The notes below the pieces were generated by a model. The model searched no databases, was not told the origin of the DNA, and saw nothing but the letters and a program-made list of their open reading frames with translations. DNA of 64,000 nt from Diogma glabrata. Taxonomy: Eukaryota; Arthropoda; Insecta; Diptera; Cylindrotomidae. The translations under genes and the position numbers were made by a program. The stretch covers positions 244,137,926 to 244,201,925 of the forward strand of contig OY856188.1 in the NCBI GenBank assembly GCA_963693315.1, written 5' to 3'. Below are positions 22,871-35,555 of the stretch, one piece after another (the stretch's first letter is position 1; the number at the start of each line of letters is the position of its first letter).

Positions 22871-24305
22871 TTTCTCGAAACGCTAAATTGGAGGTTTTGC
22901 GTAGTTTGCTGATTGTATAATCTTTTCACTAAATCATGTTAATTTATGATCTGTTATAATTTTCCAACAACGTATTGATGTTTCGTGCTAGTTTTGTAAT
23001 ACATATCTAAATAGAGATAAAAAATACATGTACTTTAACAAAAAGTTATGTTTGATATACATCGCTGCCCAAAACTAAAAACCATGACCTCATAAAAGTT
23101 TTTTGCCGAAAACTATATAAAAATCCTTAACTCAGACCGAAGTCTTGATATCTCAGAGCTGTGAGATTTCAGCCTCTCCATATTTTCCCATTTTCATTTT
23201 ATTAGTCATTTACATGAAATTGAAAAGCAGTACAGTTTAGATAAAACAAATATTTCACACGTGTTATTTTTTAGAAATAATTAAATAATTTTAAAAATCA
23301 ATAAAAGTGAAAAGAATGTTCTTACATAGTTAAACTGGCGGAAATTAAATTCCAATTTTTTACTTTTTAATATTTTCATATATTGCAAAAGAAATTTATT
23401 ACTAATCTCCCCTGTGCCTAGTACAAAAATACTTAAAATATTTCTTTTCCTATAAAATTTTCTAATAGATTTTGAAAACATGAAAGTACTTAAATGATAT
23501 TTATGTTTTTCTGTTTATATCAATATAAATTTTTATTTGCCTATAAAATATGAATTAGGAAAAAATGCAAAATAAGCAAAATAAAAATAACAACAAATTT
23601 TATTTCCTTACTGTTATTACTCAATTAATGAGGTGAAAGAGAAACTATTAAGAGTTTTTTGATCATAATTTTCTGGTTATAACCTAGAAAAGAGGTCAAA
23701 GAAAATTACGATATTGAACAGGAATCTCTTTTAAGAACGAATGGGAATGTTTTGGCAAACATATACTACCATAATTGATTCGACTTGCCATGTGATGTTA
23801 AATGTTTTTTTTTTTTGTTTTACAGTTGCTTAAGCCAATCTTTAAGTTGACGATCTCCCTATTATTTATTACAGTGATTAAAATCTTAATCTAACTCCAA
23901 CTTTTTATATTAGTGAACAAATAAATCTTTAGGTAACAACGCACAGGCCACAAATTATTTATTATCGAAAATTTAAAAAATCTGTTAATAAATTAAAATG
24001 TGTTTTGATTTTTATTTACTAATCTTAAGTGAGTTGAAAGTTTAATCTGGTATAATGATAATATTTAAGACACAGTTGCTGTTTAAAGATGTTAAATATA
24101 ACATTTATTGCATTTGGGAATACTTTAATAAACAAAACACTCAAAACATTTTTTTTAAAATATGCGTACAAAAAGGTGTAGGCAGATTTAAGATTTTTGT
24201 TTCCTTATTACAATTTATATATTTAAGAGATTGGAGAACTCACAACAATTTATCTGGTATTATTTTATTACAACCGTTTAGCAATTTATAAATAGATTTA
24301 TATTT
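22871..24305. other. AT-rich non-coding stretch
   Basis: No gene is supported. Short frames at 23281-23481 and 24055-24291 show no domain. Confidence 0.55.
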
Positions 24306-24425
24306 TTTTTTTATTAAAATGTATTGTGTAGTAGGCATCACAGTACGTGACAAAACAACACATAAAAAGGTTTTAAGACCTAGGTCCCACAACAACTCGG
24401 GTTCTGAGGTCTGACGAACGCAAAA
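24306..24425 (-). mobile_element. 3' tail of the 44-kb LINE family
   Basis: Words such as ACAACACATAAA, TTTTAAGAC and GATGAACGC-like endings follow the same order as in 44341-44460, the 3' untranslated end of the LINE there. It is a strongly 5'-truncated copy. Confidence 0.55.
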
Positions 24426-24449
24426 TTTTTTAAATTTTTTTAAATGGAA

Positions 24450-24741
24450 ACAATAAATCCTGTCACATAATAAAATATGATATAGGCCAATATTTCATGA
24501 TAGGATAGAGAAAATAAGAGATAAATGGGCAACAAACGGCAAAACTTAAATCAGGTTACCAATTATCCAGGTAGTGATATACTTCTTAATCATGTGACGC
24601 ACTGTCTTCTTCAATAATTTAAGGCAACAAATAGAGTTATATTAAGGCTCAATTATCCGAGCAAGAAACAACGTACCATAATCAAGAAATATTCCATAGC
24701 TTAGATTGAGGGTGCTACCGTGAACTGAATAGAGTTCATCC
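24450..24741 (+). repeat. Repeat X, left half, split by a LINE
   Basis: The block from GACATA/GATATAGGCCAATATTT to TCATCCGCTAGC parallels 34170-34500. The rest of X resumes after the LINE at 27646-27745 (ATATCTCAC, CAATAGCA). X is therefore older than the LINE. Confidence 0.6.
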
Positions 24742-24749
24742 GCTAGCAA
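24742..24749. repeat. LINE target-site duplication, left copy
   Basis: GCTAGCAA stands here and again at 27638-27645, at the two ends of the LINE insertion. Confidence 0.75.
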
Positions 24750-27637
24750 CCCGAAGATTTATTTATTTATTATTATTTATTTATTTATATCTTTTCATAT
24801 TCCCTTATAATTACAACATATTAAATTACAATTTTATAACAATTTTAAATTTAGAACAAAAACAATTAACATTTAGAAAAAAATTAATATAAAATTGGTT
24901 ATAACATAATTAAAGAAAAAGGGAATGAAAATTAGGAAATTTCTTTGATCTAAAATGGATCAATGGCGAAATTCCCTTCAAAAATTCAAGTTACATTTAT
25001 GAATATGAACTGTGTAGTGGGGCAAAAATTCATTGTTAGATTACTTTCAAGAAAAAAAAAAAAAAAATTTTAAATGAATATTTAAACAACAGCAAAAAAA
25101 AATAAATATGGATGCATATAAAAGTATTGCATATATAAATCAAAACAAATAAGAGGAGAGGCATACCAACTGAATAAGGAAACAAAAACAGCAATAGACA
25201 ACAATAATAATAAAAAAAAAAAAAAACACAAGAAAATAAATGAAAATGCAGTATAACAGATATTAATATTACCAAGAAAACAAAAAATCGTAGCAAATAA
25301 TATATAAGAATCAATGAATTTGTACAACTTTCCATATCAGCAATAAAACTGTGTAAACACAAAACAAAAACAAAAATAACTGAAAATTAACGAACTGCTG
25401 ATAAAAGATTCTCTACTGTATTCTGATTTAACAGCCACTTCCACAAACATTTTAAAAAAAGTTTTAAATTATTTATATTTTTAATATCAATTGGTAGCTT
25501 ATTAAAAATATTAGGCCCACTAAACAAGAAAAACTTGCGAAAATGTTCACATCTTGTCAAAGGTAGGTTAAAATTTAAATTTCTCAATCTTGGTCCTAAT
25601 CTTTCCATATTCCTATTACCACTTCGAATAAAAAATAATTTAAGACATTTAAAAATATATAAATATCGCAAAGGCAATATTTTCAATTGTCTGAACAATG
25701 GCAAAGATCTTTCCAGTCTATTTTTTCTTAAAATTATCCTAATACTATGTTTCTGCGCAATAATAGCGTGGTATAATGTAGACTTGTACATTCCTCCCCA
25801 ACAAGTAATTCCGTATTGAATTTTGGATTGAATCATTCCAAAATAAAACATTCTTAACACACTTTTCGGTAATAAAGCACGCAACAAATACAATTTTCTG
25901 TTAACATTTATTATATATTTGTAGAGATTATTCAAATGACAATTAAAATTCAATCGAGAGTCAACCCAAACACCAAGGTATTTGAAAGTATCAACATTTT
26001 GCAATAAGATGCAGTTATTTGAACACATTGAAAAAACAGGACAATTAATACTAAAAATATAATTAATGCAGGATGAACAATGATATACAATGTCAAAATT
26101 CGGAATTAAGCCACTGAGTTTAAAAAACATAGTTTTTGTTTTTGAACTTAACACCATATAATGTACATCAAACCACCGACGAATCAAAAGTAAATCACTA
26201 TTCATGTCTTCAGCAATATCTCTAAATGTATTACCATTATAACAAATACCAATATCATCAGCAAAAGCTATCATACTCCCCTTGATAGGTAAAGAAAAGA
26301 TAGAATTAATGTAAACTAGAAACAACACTGGGCCAAGAACAGAGCCTTGTGGAACACCTGATTTCAGTGGCTGTTTCTCACTTAATGTGTTTTCAATTTT
26401 AACTATCTGATTGCGATTAGACAGGTATGAACTAAACCAATGCAAACAGACACCTCGCACACCAGAATGTTCCAGTTTATTTAACAAGAGTTTATATTTT
26501 ACTAAATCAAATGCCTTAGTCATATCAAGAAAATTGGTAGCAACACATTCATTGTTATTTATATTATTAAAAACTTTGCTAAAATATTCTATCAAAGCGT
26601 CTTCAGTCGATAAACACTCTCTAAAACCATACTGTTTATTAGAAAAGAATCGTTTTGAGTTAAGAAAACTAAGTAATCTTTCTTTCATACATTTTTCTAA
26701 AATTTTGGAAAAAACAGACAGTCAAGAGATTGGTCTAAAATTTTCAACTTTTTTCTTGTCACCAGATTTATGGAGTGGAATAACTATAGCAATTTTTAAG
26801 ACATCGGGGAAAATACCTTCAATAATGCTCCTATTAAACAACTGGCATAAAATATTTGAGATAGATTTCACTATATGTTTTAATGTTGAATTGCTAATTG
26901 AATCATGGCCGCAAGAGTTTGTATTATCCACACCCATAACGAGATTAATAATTTCAGTTTCAGTAATTGGTCGCATAAACATTGAATTTTGTTCAACAGA
27001 ATCGTAAAGCAAACTACTTTCAACGGAACTATTAAGTCCCGAAAAACTATTGGTTATATTATCAATAACATTTATAAAATAATCGTTAAAAACGTTTGAG
27101 ATATTCAGAGAGCTATTAACAACCGTACCATTCGCGTCAATAATTGATAATGACTTATCATACTTAACACCTTCACCTAAAATTTCATTTGAAAGCTGCC
27201 ATTGTTTTTTTAAATTATTTTTACAATTATCAAAATGATTTTTATAATAATGAAACCTATCAGATCGCATTAACGACTTAATTTCTTGATTCAGCTTACA
27301 TATTCGTTGATGTAGATTTGAACAATCTGGATGAAGTTTTATTTTTTTGTCCAGCTTTCTTCTAAGATTAAGTTTTTTTATAGTATTAGTTGAAATCCAT
27401 TTGTTAAATTTTTGGTTCTTTATAACAGTAGTTTTGGTGCATTGCGCTATGTTAACGGTAAGGACGTTTAAAAACTCAGAAAATGAAATATTAATATCAT
27501 TAGCTTCTAAAATAGGAAACCAGTTCACCATCGATAACTTGTAATTTAGATTTTCGTAATCTATTGTTTTATATTCAAATGAATAATTCTGTTTAACATC
27601 AATAACACAACTATCTATTTTTAAAGATATCATCTTG
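24750..27637 (-). mobile_element. 5'-truncated Jockey-group (CR1/L2-like) LINE
   Basis: The 2888-bp insertion has an AT-rich simple repeat ((AAAT)n on the minus strand, about 24757-24788) at its 3' end. Its RT frame is readable from end to end apart from one stop. It is flanked by GCTAGCAA. The endonuclease and 5' end are missing, as in most LINE copies. It is young compared with the other LINE fragments here. Confidence 0.88.
25387..27637 (-). pseudogene. LINE ORF2 (RT), one nonsense codon
   Basis: The frame reads continuously from the 5' truncation to the stop at 25387, except for a TGA at 26722-26724 that follows FRPIS. Eleven codons later the same frame continues. Motifs in order: NSCGHDSI, VIPLHKSGDKKKVENFRPIS, QYGFRECLSTEDALI, FLDMTKAFDLV, LKSGVPQGSVLGPVLFLVYI, MIAFADDIGI (catalytic ADD) and LGVWVDSRLNF. 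These are RT motifs 1-7 of Jockey-group LINEs. No endonuclease precedes it. The single TGA is enough to inactivate it. Confidence 0.92.
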
Positions 27638-27645
27638 GCTAGCAA

Positions 27646-27745
27646 TATCTCACTGTTATGTCAGTGATATATGATATCTCACTTTAACTCATATCTCAAT
27701 AGCAGGGACTGGAGTACGCGGGTTTGTTACACCAGTATAGATCAA
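27646..27745 (+). repeat. Repeat X, right half
   Basis: It continues the X copy interrupted at 24749 and parallels 34540-34610 (GATAT, ATATCTCAC, TCAATAGCA). Confidence 0.55.
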
Positions 27746-28002
27746 AAATTAAAAAACGATTTACAAATCAACCAAAAACTGATCAAACCATGCGAAAACA
27801 GTAGAACGTGCAGTGTTTCTGAAATTTATTTCACAACGTATCAATAGCAAATTTTTCTTCGATGTACATAATTTTTTTGCAAGCTGAAATAGGTCTTGTT
27901 GTTTAAAAAATTGCTACATCCTTTTGTCGATTGCAACAAACCATGTGATTGAAATACTGTTTGTAAAAAATCTAGAACTATCATTTATCCTTGTAGTCAC
28001 CA

Positions 28003-28506
28003 GGCCCTCGTCGGTTTTATTTGATGATTACCAAATATTTTATAATTCATGAGTCATCTGTCCTTGACGAGTCCGACAACTTTTGTATGTGCCATTTTTC
28101 TCGATTCGGCCGCTTTTTGGTTCTGCAAACCAAAAGTAAATTTACTACTACAATTTTTTTTATTAATGGGGGGGAAATTTGTTTAAGTAAACGACCTTGA
28201 GTAACCTTGTCCGATAAAAATTTGTCTACTATTGTCGAGTCCGACAACCCATAACATATTAAAATGTCAAATGTCGGACTCGACAATAGGAGACAACTTT
28301 TTGTCGGACAGGGTTACCTTGTCGTTTTTTTAAAATAAATTTTCACCCCCCATTAATAAAAAAAAAATTGTGACAGCAAACTTACAAGATCCTCAGGCAA
28401 TCGTAATGTTTCGGCGTTTACCGAACGAAAAAACGGGCGAATCGAGAAAAATGGCACGCGAAGTATAAAATATGAGTTAATCATCAAATAAAACCACCGA
28501 GGGCCT
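28003..28506. mobile_element. 504-bp palindromic MITE-like element
   Basis: The two halves are imperfect reverse complements along their whole length. The outer ends are AGGCCCTCGTCGG / CCACCGAGGGCCT. The centre is a perfect 16-bp stem, ATTGTCGAGTCCGACA at 28231-28246 with its complement at 28272-28287. It has no coding region. A target duplication is not clear. Confidence 0.8.
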
Positions 28507-30608
28507 AGTAAATATTGCTAAACTAAGTTCAAACAATTTTAACTCACAGACTTTAGCAATGCACTATAGATCATAACGGCTGCAAGCCTGGAGAACAAAC
28601 AGTATGTTTGGTTCATTTCGACTTACTGATAGTATGACGAAGTTATGCTCGTTGATACGGTAAGTCAAACAATATAGTTCAAGAGATAGTACAAGAACTC
28701 TACAATTTTGGTTTGATGCAGTTTTTACAATTGTTCTAGCAGTAAGCCCAAATTCTCCTAAATCTCTGCAGGTTAAAAATTAGTTAAAATCTGACAGACT
28801 CTTTTGGTGAAGTCACTTTCAGGTCATACTTCAAAGCAGATTCAAGGGTAAATCATATCCACCATGGTGAACCAAATATCGAGGTAGCTCACCAGGAGTT
28901 AAGAAATTATAAAAAAGTTTTCTGGAGGGGCGCTTCTGTGATTAAATAAAGAAGACATGTGAGGTATCCGACTTGGCAAATTAAAGTTATTATCAACTAG
29001 CTTAGAGCTGTTTCAAAGGACCTACTTGTACGGCGACTCTTGTACTGCCATTACATACTTATCTATCGTGCTCCGAGACACCTGCAGTCATGGCAACAAC
29101 ATGACCAATCAGAAAATTGCAGGTCAAACCGTTAGGGGTGGAAAACTATTGCGGACTGTGACAATCTCTAAGCACTTTTGGCCTGTAGCACAGGATATCA
29201 TCATGCCAGCGAACAATCAACAAACTATTAACTTGAACCGTACCCGGCCTGACAGTTATTTTCAGAAGACAATGTAATTACATAGTGCTTATTATACCTA
29301 GGGCGGGTATCGCCTCTGATGGTAATCTCACGAACCTTATCCCATTTAGTCTGCTTTTTCTTAGAATCACTAAAATCTCCATCGGTTTTACTTTTACGCA
29401 ACATTGATGAAATGAAAACTAAATTATGTAAAAGATTTAATAGAGCCTACAAAATTGTCAGCATGATAGATATACATTTTGCTATGGTACGTCTCATGAA
29501 AACAATCTAGCATTCTTCGTTTTCCATCTACTTTATTACTACTGTACTGTAAGGAATCCTAAAATATGTTTGTTTCAGTGACCTCAAAAATCAGAAGGGC
29601 GCAAGAAAGCGACCTTAAAGAACGTAGCTTCAAAATAATATCTTATGAGAATATTGTTGCTATGGACGTTTTGAGTTAATACCCTGGTACTCTCAGTGAT
29701 TTAATACAAAGCTCTTTTTGCATCCTTTGTTTTGCTAAATAAATCAAAATCTATGAACTCAGCATCAATCAACAACAATCGTGTTTTTTTTCTTCTCTAG
29801 GAAGCGCAAAATTAAGTAAGTTTCAACTGCTCATTTTGGATGAAGCTAGTCTAAATTCTAGCCAAATCTCTATACCATCATTCTGGACAGTAGATTAATC
29901 TCAAAAACCCAGCATTATGGAGAAACTGAAGAGAAGTGCCATAACACTTTACATATGCAAAAGGACCAATGCGGACGAAGATGGTGACTTAAGTCCCATG
30001 TTTTCCACTGGATACTGAGCTTGATAGGTAATGAGTTAAATTCTTGGGGGCCAGAATTAAGTAATAATGGCAAAACAAAAACCATTGATACACGTTTAGA
30101 GATTCTCAGTATCGTGTATTTGTGAAGCTTTAAAGAGTTCACCCTTCACAGAATTGAACCCAGACTCATCTGTCATCTCTTAATGAGTAATGATTGATCA
30201 AGACAATATTCATTCCATCTCTGTGTCCAAGAATTAAAATATAACGAGTCATCATATGGGCAATGAAGTCACTTAACATGACTCTTCTTGTCGATATCGC
30301 TAAATATGGCTGTTGTACAAATATCCTCTACTAACTTGGTTCACAATTTTTAGTTATACCAGCTTTAGCTTCAATAAAGCTTCACTAAAGTTTCAAAGTT
30401 GAAGCTAGTTAAATTTTACTTCAATATAAAGCTTCGATGAACTACCATGGCGCAGCTTCCCCCACCACTCAAGTGGTATAGCTTCCAAAAGACTTCCTCA
30501 GTTAATATTAAAAGTTTTAGTGGAACTTGCAAAAATTATATGAGCGGGATTCAATGTAGGTATGCATTGTATTTCCGTCAATACAGGGCAAACCCAGAAG
30601 ATCATTTC
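28507..30608. other. No gene recognised
   Basis: Short frames at 29026-29277 (plus) and 29915-30142 (minus) look like nothing I know. The stretch is less AT-rich in places than its surroundings and may hold old decayed coding or transposon sequence. Confidence 0.4.
30604..30608. repeat. Ty3/gypsy target-site duplication, left copy
   Basis: ATTTC stands directly before the left LTR and directly after the right LTR (38932-38936). Confidence 0.75.
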
Positions 30609-30747
30609 TGTTTTAGTATTAATTATTAGTTAAGACAATGACTGCTATTACAAGTTTATTTATTATTATTGTATATTTATTATAACTTTAAGATATGTGT
30701 TGTCTGTCAATAGTTATTCGCGACTGAACTCTATCAATATTACAACA
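30609..30747 (-). repeat. Ty3/gypsy 3' LTR (139 bp)
   Basis: It begins TGTTTTAGTATTAAT and ends ATTACAACA on the plus strand. It aligns over its whole length with 38792-38931, with a few tens of differences, so the insertion is old. Confidence 0.82.
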
Positions 30748-31116
30748 TCATACCTCATTTTAAAGAAAACAAAAAGTAATTTAAATTAAAAATAAACTAA
30801 TAAAAGATTAACTAATCCATTATATAATCCTAAAAGTGTTCCGGCAACTTAGTAACTCGACGAGATCGAGTTGCGACATCGAGTAATGAGCCGTTATTAA
30901 GATTTGAACTACTACTTGTTGGCTGCTGCATATCCAGTGTAGAGCCAACCTTTTCAAGCTCAAACCGTTCTGGTGAGGTAACCATCCTATCTTAAAGTTG
31001 CAAACTGCAATACTTTGAAACTACTTCTTCAGGTATTGGTAAAGCTGGTATTGATCTCAACACTTTGGAAGTACCAATATTTACATTGGTTTGAGCGATT
31101 CGAAGCTTGACATGTA

Positions 31117-31356
31117 CTAAATCTCTTCTGTATTTTGAACCGTTAACATCACCATAAACGATCGATCATTCAATTTATCTGGCACTGTGCCATTTGTCCA
31201 TAGTTTATTAATATCTGGTTTTAGTTGAACATACACAAGTTGACCTACTTCTAAGCTCGGTAATGTTTTCGTTCGTTTCGTTCGGATAATCTGGAATAAC
31301 GTGTGATTGCATTGGTGGTTTTGTCTGTCAACTCGAGTATTTTGCGCAGATGTCAC
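31117..31356 (-). pseudogene. Ty3/gypsy integrase C-terminal fragment
   Basis: LPSLEVGQLVYVQLKPD and TNGTVPDKLNDRSFMV resemble the small barrel domain at the end of Ty3/gypsy integrases. The catalytic DDE core that should separate it from the zinc finger at 31328-31540 is deleted. Confidence 0.75.
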
Positions 31357-31540
31357 ATCCTTGAACTTTTTCTTTAATTTCTGTAGTTATACCCGGCCAA
31401 AAAATATTTTGTTTAGCTAGATTGATTGTTGCATCAATACCGTTATGGCTTACATGAACTTTTTCTACCATTAGTTTTCTCAGATTAAACGGAATTAAAA
31501 TTTGGTTTTCAAAAAAAATTAAACCATTCTGAGTTGACAA
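31328..31540 (-). pseudogene. Ty3/gypsy integrase zinc-finger fragment
   Basis: The frame reads KVHVSHNGIDATINLAKQNI, then FWPGI and CDIC. This is the H-H-C-C finger of retroelement integrases. It passes directly into the C-terminal fragment in another frame, without a catalytic core. Confidence 0.82.
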
Positions 31541-31900
31541 GTCTTCTTTGTATTTATTGTAAATTTTTATATCATCAGGTAAACTTTTACAATATTTTTT
31601 ACAATTTTTGGAGAGCTATGTCTTTTACAGTTTCTTGTCGAATATTTTCTAAACGCTCATCAGTCACCGTGAGTGTTGATGCTAACTGTAAATTTTCGAT
31701 GACTCATGCAACCTTTGATGTTTCACCGATTTTACAAATAATTGATTTCACAACTGTACTGTTTCCTTGTTCGTCGTAGGATTTCATTGTGGCTTAAAAA
31801 ATCGTATCCGCTACGATGTTATTTTTTACTTGAATATACTCTAGTTGTACTGAGTATCTTTGTAGTATCATTAACATCACCTGTAGACGTTTCGGCGCCT

Positions 31901-32107
31901 TTAACCAAGGTTTCTTACAAATGTTGATAGCGGTTTGTGGTCTGTTCTAATGATGCACTGATGGCCAACTATCATTTGATCAAACCTTGAACATGCAAAA
32001 AATACAAGATGCTCTTTTTCGATCTGTGCATAGTTTTTTTCAACACAAGTTAGGGCCCTTGAAGCGTATGCTATTGCCTCATTATCTTGAAATATGGCTG
32101 CCTCCAA
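31901..32107 (-). pseudogene. Ty3/gypsy RNase H fragment
   Basis: EAIAYASRALTCVEKNYAQI, LVFFACSRFDQMIVG and RTDHKPL are the conserved blocks of the Ty3/gypsy RNase H domain. The frame is cut on both sides by stops. Confidence 0.88.
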
Positions 32108-32374
32108 TCCGGTTCTGCTTGCGTCACACTCTATAGTAATCGGTTTATTGTGATCAAAATATTTTAACGTTCTGAGACCATGTTTTTGATTTTAATAAAC
32201 TCGATTTGCAGGATCTTTTGTTTCGTCAGCTTTTAAACCATCGACGGAAAAAATGTGTCCCCAGAACTTCACTGACGACTGCCAAAGATCCAGTTTGCTT
32301 CGATTTAACTTGCAGTTATTTTGTCGTAATCTCATAAGCAAACTTTCTAGATTTTTGTTATGATCCAATAGAAC

Positions 32375-32640
32375 TTATTCATATGCATCACCGCAACCAT
32401 ATACCAGGCAATCATCGGCCAATAATTCTACGCCTTTAAGATCTCGAACTACTTCAAACAACTTCATTTGAAAAATATCTGGCGCTGACGAAATCCCAAA
32501 CGGCAATCTAAGCCATTTGTATCGTCCAAAGGGGCTCCAAAAACACGTCATATTATTTTTTCTGTATAAAAATGGCATTAGTGTTAGTTTTTTATTACCT
32601 TTTCTCTTTTCTTTTAAAACTCTTTCATATTCAAAAACAA
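32375..32640 (-). pseudogene. Ty3/gypsy RT, second part
   Basis: SPFGRYKWLRLPFGISSAPD is the RT palm block of Ty3/gypsy, followed by LLADDCLVYG, the catalytic box with its Asp pair. The first part of RT is not upstream on this strand. A matching first part lies on the plus strand at 38165-38380. About 60 residues between the two parts are not found. Confidence 0.88.
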
Positions 32641-34149
32641 AATCCTTTTTTTATTTTTGCTTAACTAAATAAATCATATTTGTTTACATCGAGCTCATTG
32701 ACATACATTTTTTGATTCATAATATTTTAGAAAAAATAAGGGACTTACCAATTGTAAACTAAAATTTTGTATTTGTTGAAAACTATTTCAAATATTTTTA
32801 AATTCAAGAGCTTTAGTATATATGGGCTGTTTTTACAAAATTTTAAGAATGAATTTTTTTATATTATGAACTAGTAATATTATATGTATATCTTCCTCTA
32901 ATAATCTCCTTAAATTCATAAAACCCAAAGCAATAACTGTGTTTTAGAAACTAAGTTGTTTGCGTGGAATTTGTTTTATTAATTGCTAAATTCATCAAGA
33001 CGGCCATGAGGAAAGCCTAATCAGGCTTCGCTAAATCCGTAATGGTTCCACTAGGTCTAGGTTAGCTCGAAAAAATATGACCATTTTTTTATAAAAGCAT
33101 ATATTTTTTCAAGTTGACCCAGAAAAACAGCATCACTGGATTCAGCGTCTTCGAATTAGCTTTTACTATCAGGTCCTGACACTAATAGAGTAAAATAGTA
33201 ACTGATTTGAGCAAAATGATAATTTATTAAATATACTATATATTATACATATTTATTAATAAATTTATATAGGGAATACTATTGATTGACGTTTTCTTAA
33301 TTTTTATTAACATCAATTAATTTTATATTGGTGTTTTCATTAAATAAATGGTGTTTTGTTCGGTTGCGTCGCAACAACACAATAGATTTCAAGGTCCAGG
33401 TCTAAATAACCACATGCTGTTTAAAGTATGAGCGTAGGTAAACTCCAGTAGTTTCCCGAACTTGACAGCAATAATTTATACAGAAACAAAAGTAGGACTT
33501 GCATTAGTAATGAAAAGCTTTGTATTTGTTAAGTAAGGAAATTATTTTTTGCATCAATTTGCATCAGTTCAGGTCTCCTATATAGATCTCTGTTTACCCT
33601 TTATAATCGATCTACTGTAAATCATTTCAAATAGTAAGGTCAATCAAATAATGCGATAAATTATATTTAACAACATTGATATGTTTGCTACCAAAATGTA
33701 TGAAAAGATGTTCGATGTTCTGCAGAGCACGATCTCAATGTATATTTGCACATAACAGACCAATCCTTTTTCTATTGATTGATCGGCACGAGTATAGCTA
33801 AATTCTATTCTATGCCACATGACTTTCATTCTCCAAATTATCATTTCGGATGTATGTTCCCTATCAAGTTATTTATTATTTTTAAATTTATACAAATTTG
33901 GGTCAAATTCCTCTTACAAATAAAAATTGTTCGTCGTCTGACTTTTCGCTGTTCATTTGTATTAGAGATGATCTTCAAAATCCTAATAACCAATCAAAAG
34001 TGTACACATGGGGAGATCGGTGTTTGTTTATCTGTAAATATTTGCTAGTTTTTTATCTGGATGGTGTGACCACTCCACCCTACGTATTCCAGTCCCTGCG
34101 ATTGACATACGAGAAAACTTGAGATATAACTTACAAATGGTGATTTTGA
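32641..34149. other. No gene recognised inside the Ty3/gypsy element
   Basis: This AT-rich sequence shows no frame with a recognisable domain. Confidence 0.45.
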
Positions 34150-34610
34150 AGAATGGATAACTAAAAATAAAAACTATCACATAAAAATTGACATAGACCA
34201 ATATTTAATGATTAAAAACATAAGAGGTAAGAAAATTTGTTTAAAAAATTTGCAGCAATAAAACTTAAATTGGATTGTAAATAATCTGGCTGAAACAATG
34301 CTATTAAACCGCATGATGTACTTGCTTCCTGACTGGATCCTTGATGTAATTTCTTCCTTACTGATTAGATCCCATATATAGAGTTAGATGGATACTCATT
34401 TCATCGATGTGGCATCCACAAGGTGCTCCTTCAACAGTGTGGCATCCACAAGGTGCTCCTTGACTAGGATTGAGAGCAGTACCATTGACCTAATAGATCA
34501 TCCGCCAGCATAGCTCACGACTTATCGGACCTAGTCTAGTGATATGTAATATCTCACATTAAATTGTATTTCAATAGCAAGAAGTACACAGAGTTGTCAC
34601 ACAAATAAAT
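34150..34610 (+). repeat. Repeat X, uninterrupted copy
   Basis: It parallels 24450-24741 plus 27646-27745 and crosses the LINE insertion point (TCATCCGCCAGCATA) without a break. It also has a direct repeat GTGGCATCCACAAGGTGCTC at 34409 and 34438. Confidence 0.6.
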
Positions 34611-34676
34611 CCCTGTTTTAGTTTTTTTAACGTACCAACAAAATCGTTATATGAATGAATAGGCCGGCCAATAATT

Positions 34677-34944
34677 AATTTTATTTCATACTGATATATA
34701 AAACGACATTTTTCGGATTATTTATGGTACAAAAAGTTGAACTTCAACGTCCTAGGACTTTATAAAATTTTATAAAGTCCTAGGACGTTAAAGTTCAATT
34801 TTTTGTACCAGAAACGTTGAACTTTAACATCTTAGGACTTTATAAAATTTTATAAAGTCCTAGGACGTTAAAGCTCAACTTTTTGAGCAAAATTTAAACT
34901 CATTTCTTTTTATTTTAATAAATTTTTCAGTATGAAATAAAATT
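34677..34944. mobile_element. MITE with two tandem palindromes
   Basis: The ends are a perfect 17-bp inverted repeat, AATTTTATTTCATACTG at 34677-34693 and its complement at 34928-34944. Inside lie two palindromes 80 bp apart. 34726-34809 is 84 bp with two mismatches between its 42-base arms. 34816-34879 is 64 bp with three mismatches between its arms. Both are centred on TTTATAAAATTTTATAAA. There is no coding region. Confidence 0.85.
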
Positions 34945-35555
34945 TTGTATTTATCTCAAACGAAAAGTGTTTTTAAAGGCACTCACTAATAAATTCGCCC
35001 TCGGCTAGACGCCTCAGCCGTAAACAACTAGCTCGTACTTTAAAGTTTCACTTTTAGTTCTAGATAAATAAATAACTATTAGTTTTTTTCAAAATTTTGG
35101 TTTTTACATACTTTTTCATTTTTTATTATTCTCCATATCATCATGATATTTATTACCTTCAATATTCGCATTTGTCATATATAATAATATATGTATTAGG
35201 ATCCGTTGGTTATCTGTTTTTCAAAAACGATATTTTGAATCCATCAAGTACTTAGATCGCATGATATTATGGGGCCTAGGACTTAAAAGGTATCAATGTG
35301 TTACTGTGACACATGTTGCAATTTTTAATACACAACACTTTCTTTTAAAAACATATAAGCGTAAACTCGAAATATAGGGCCTGTTTAATATCTAAGATTT
35401 GCGGGAAGTGGAATTCATGAAGCAGATAAGGACACTAGTCTACTACCACTGCAGTAATTAAACCGAAGGAGAAATTTGAGTTTCGTTTATTATAAATGGT
35501 TGCGTCATGCGTGTAACAACATCAACTTTTGCCCAATTAATATGAGGAAAAGGTA
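34945..35555. other. No gene recognised
   Basis: No supported feature was found. Confidence 0.45.

Noticed and set aside
25036..25362. A 108-residue hydrophobic frame on the minus strand as a membrane protein
   Set aside because: It lies in the A/T-rich 3' untranslated region of the LINE and consists of Phe/Leu/Tyr from poly-A and poly-T tracts.
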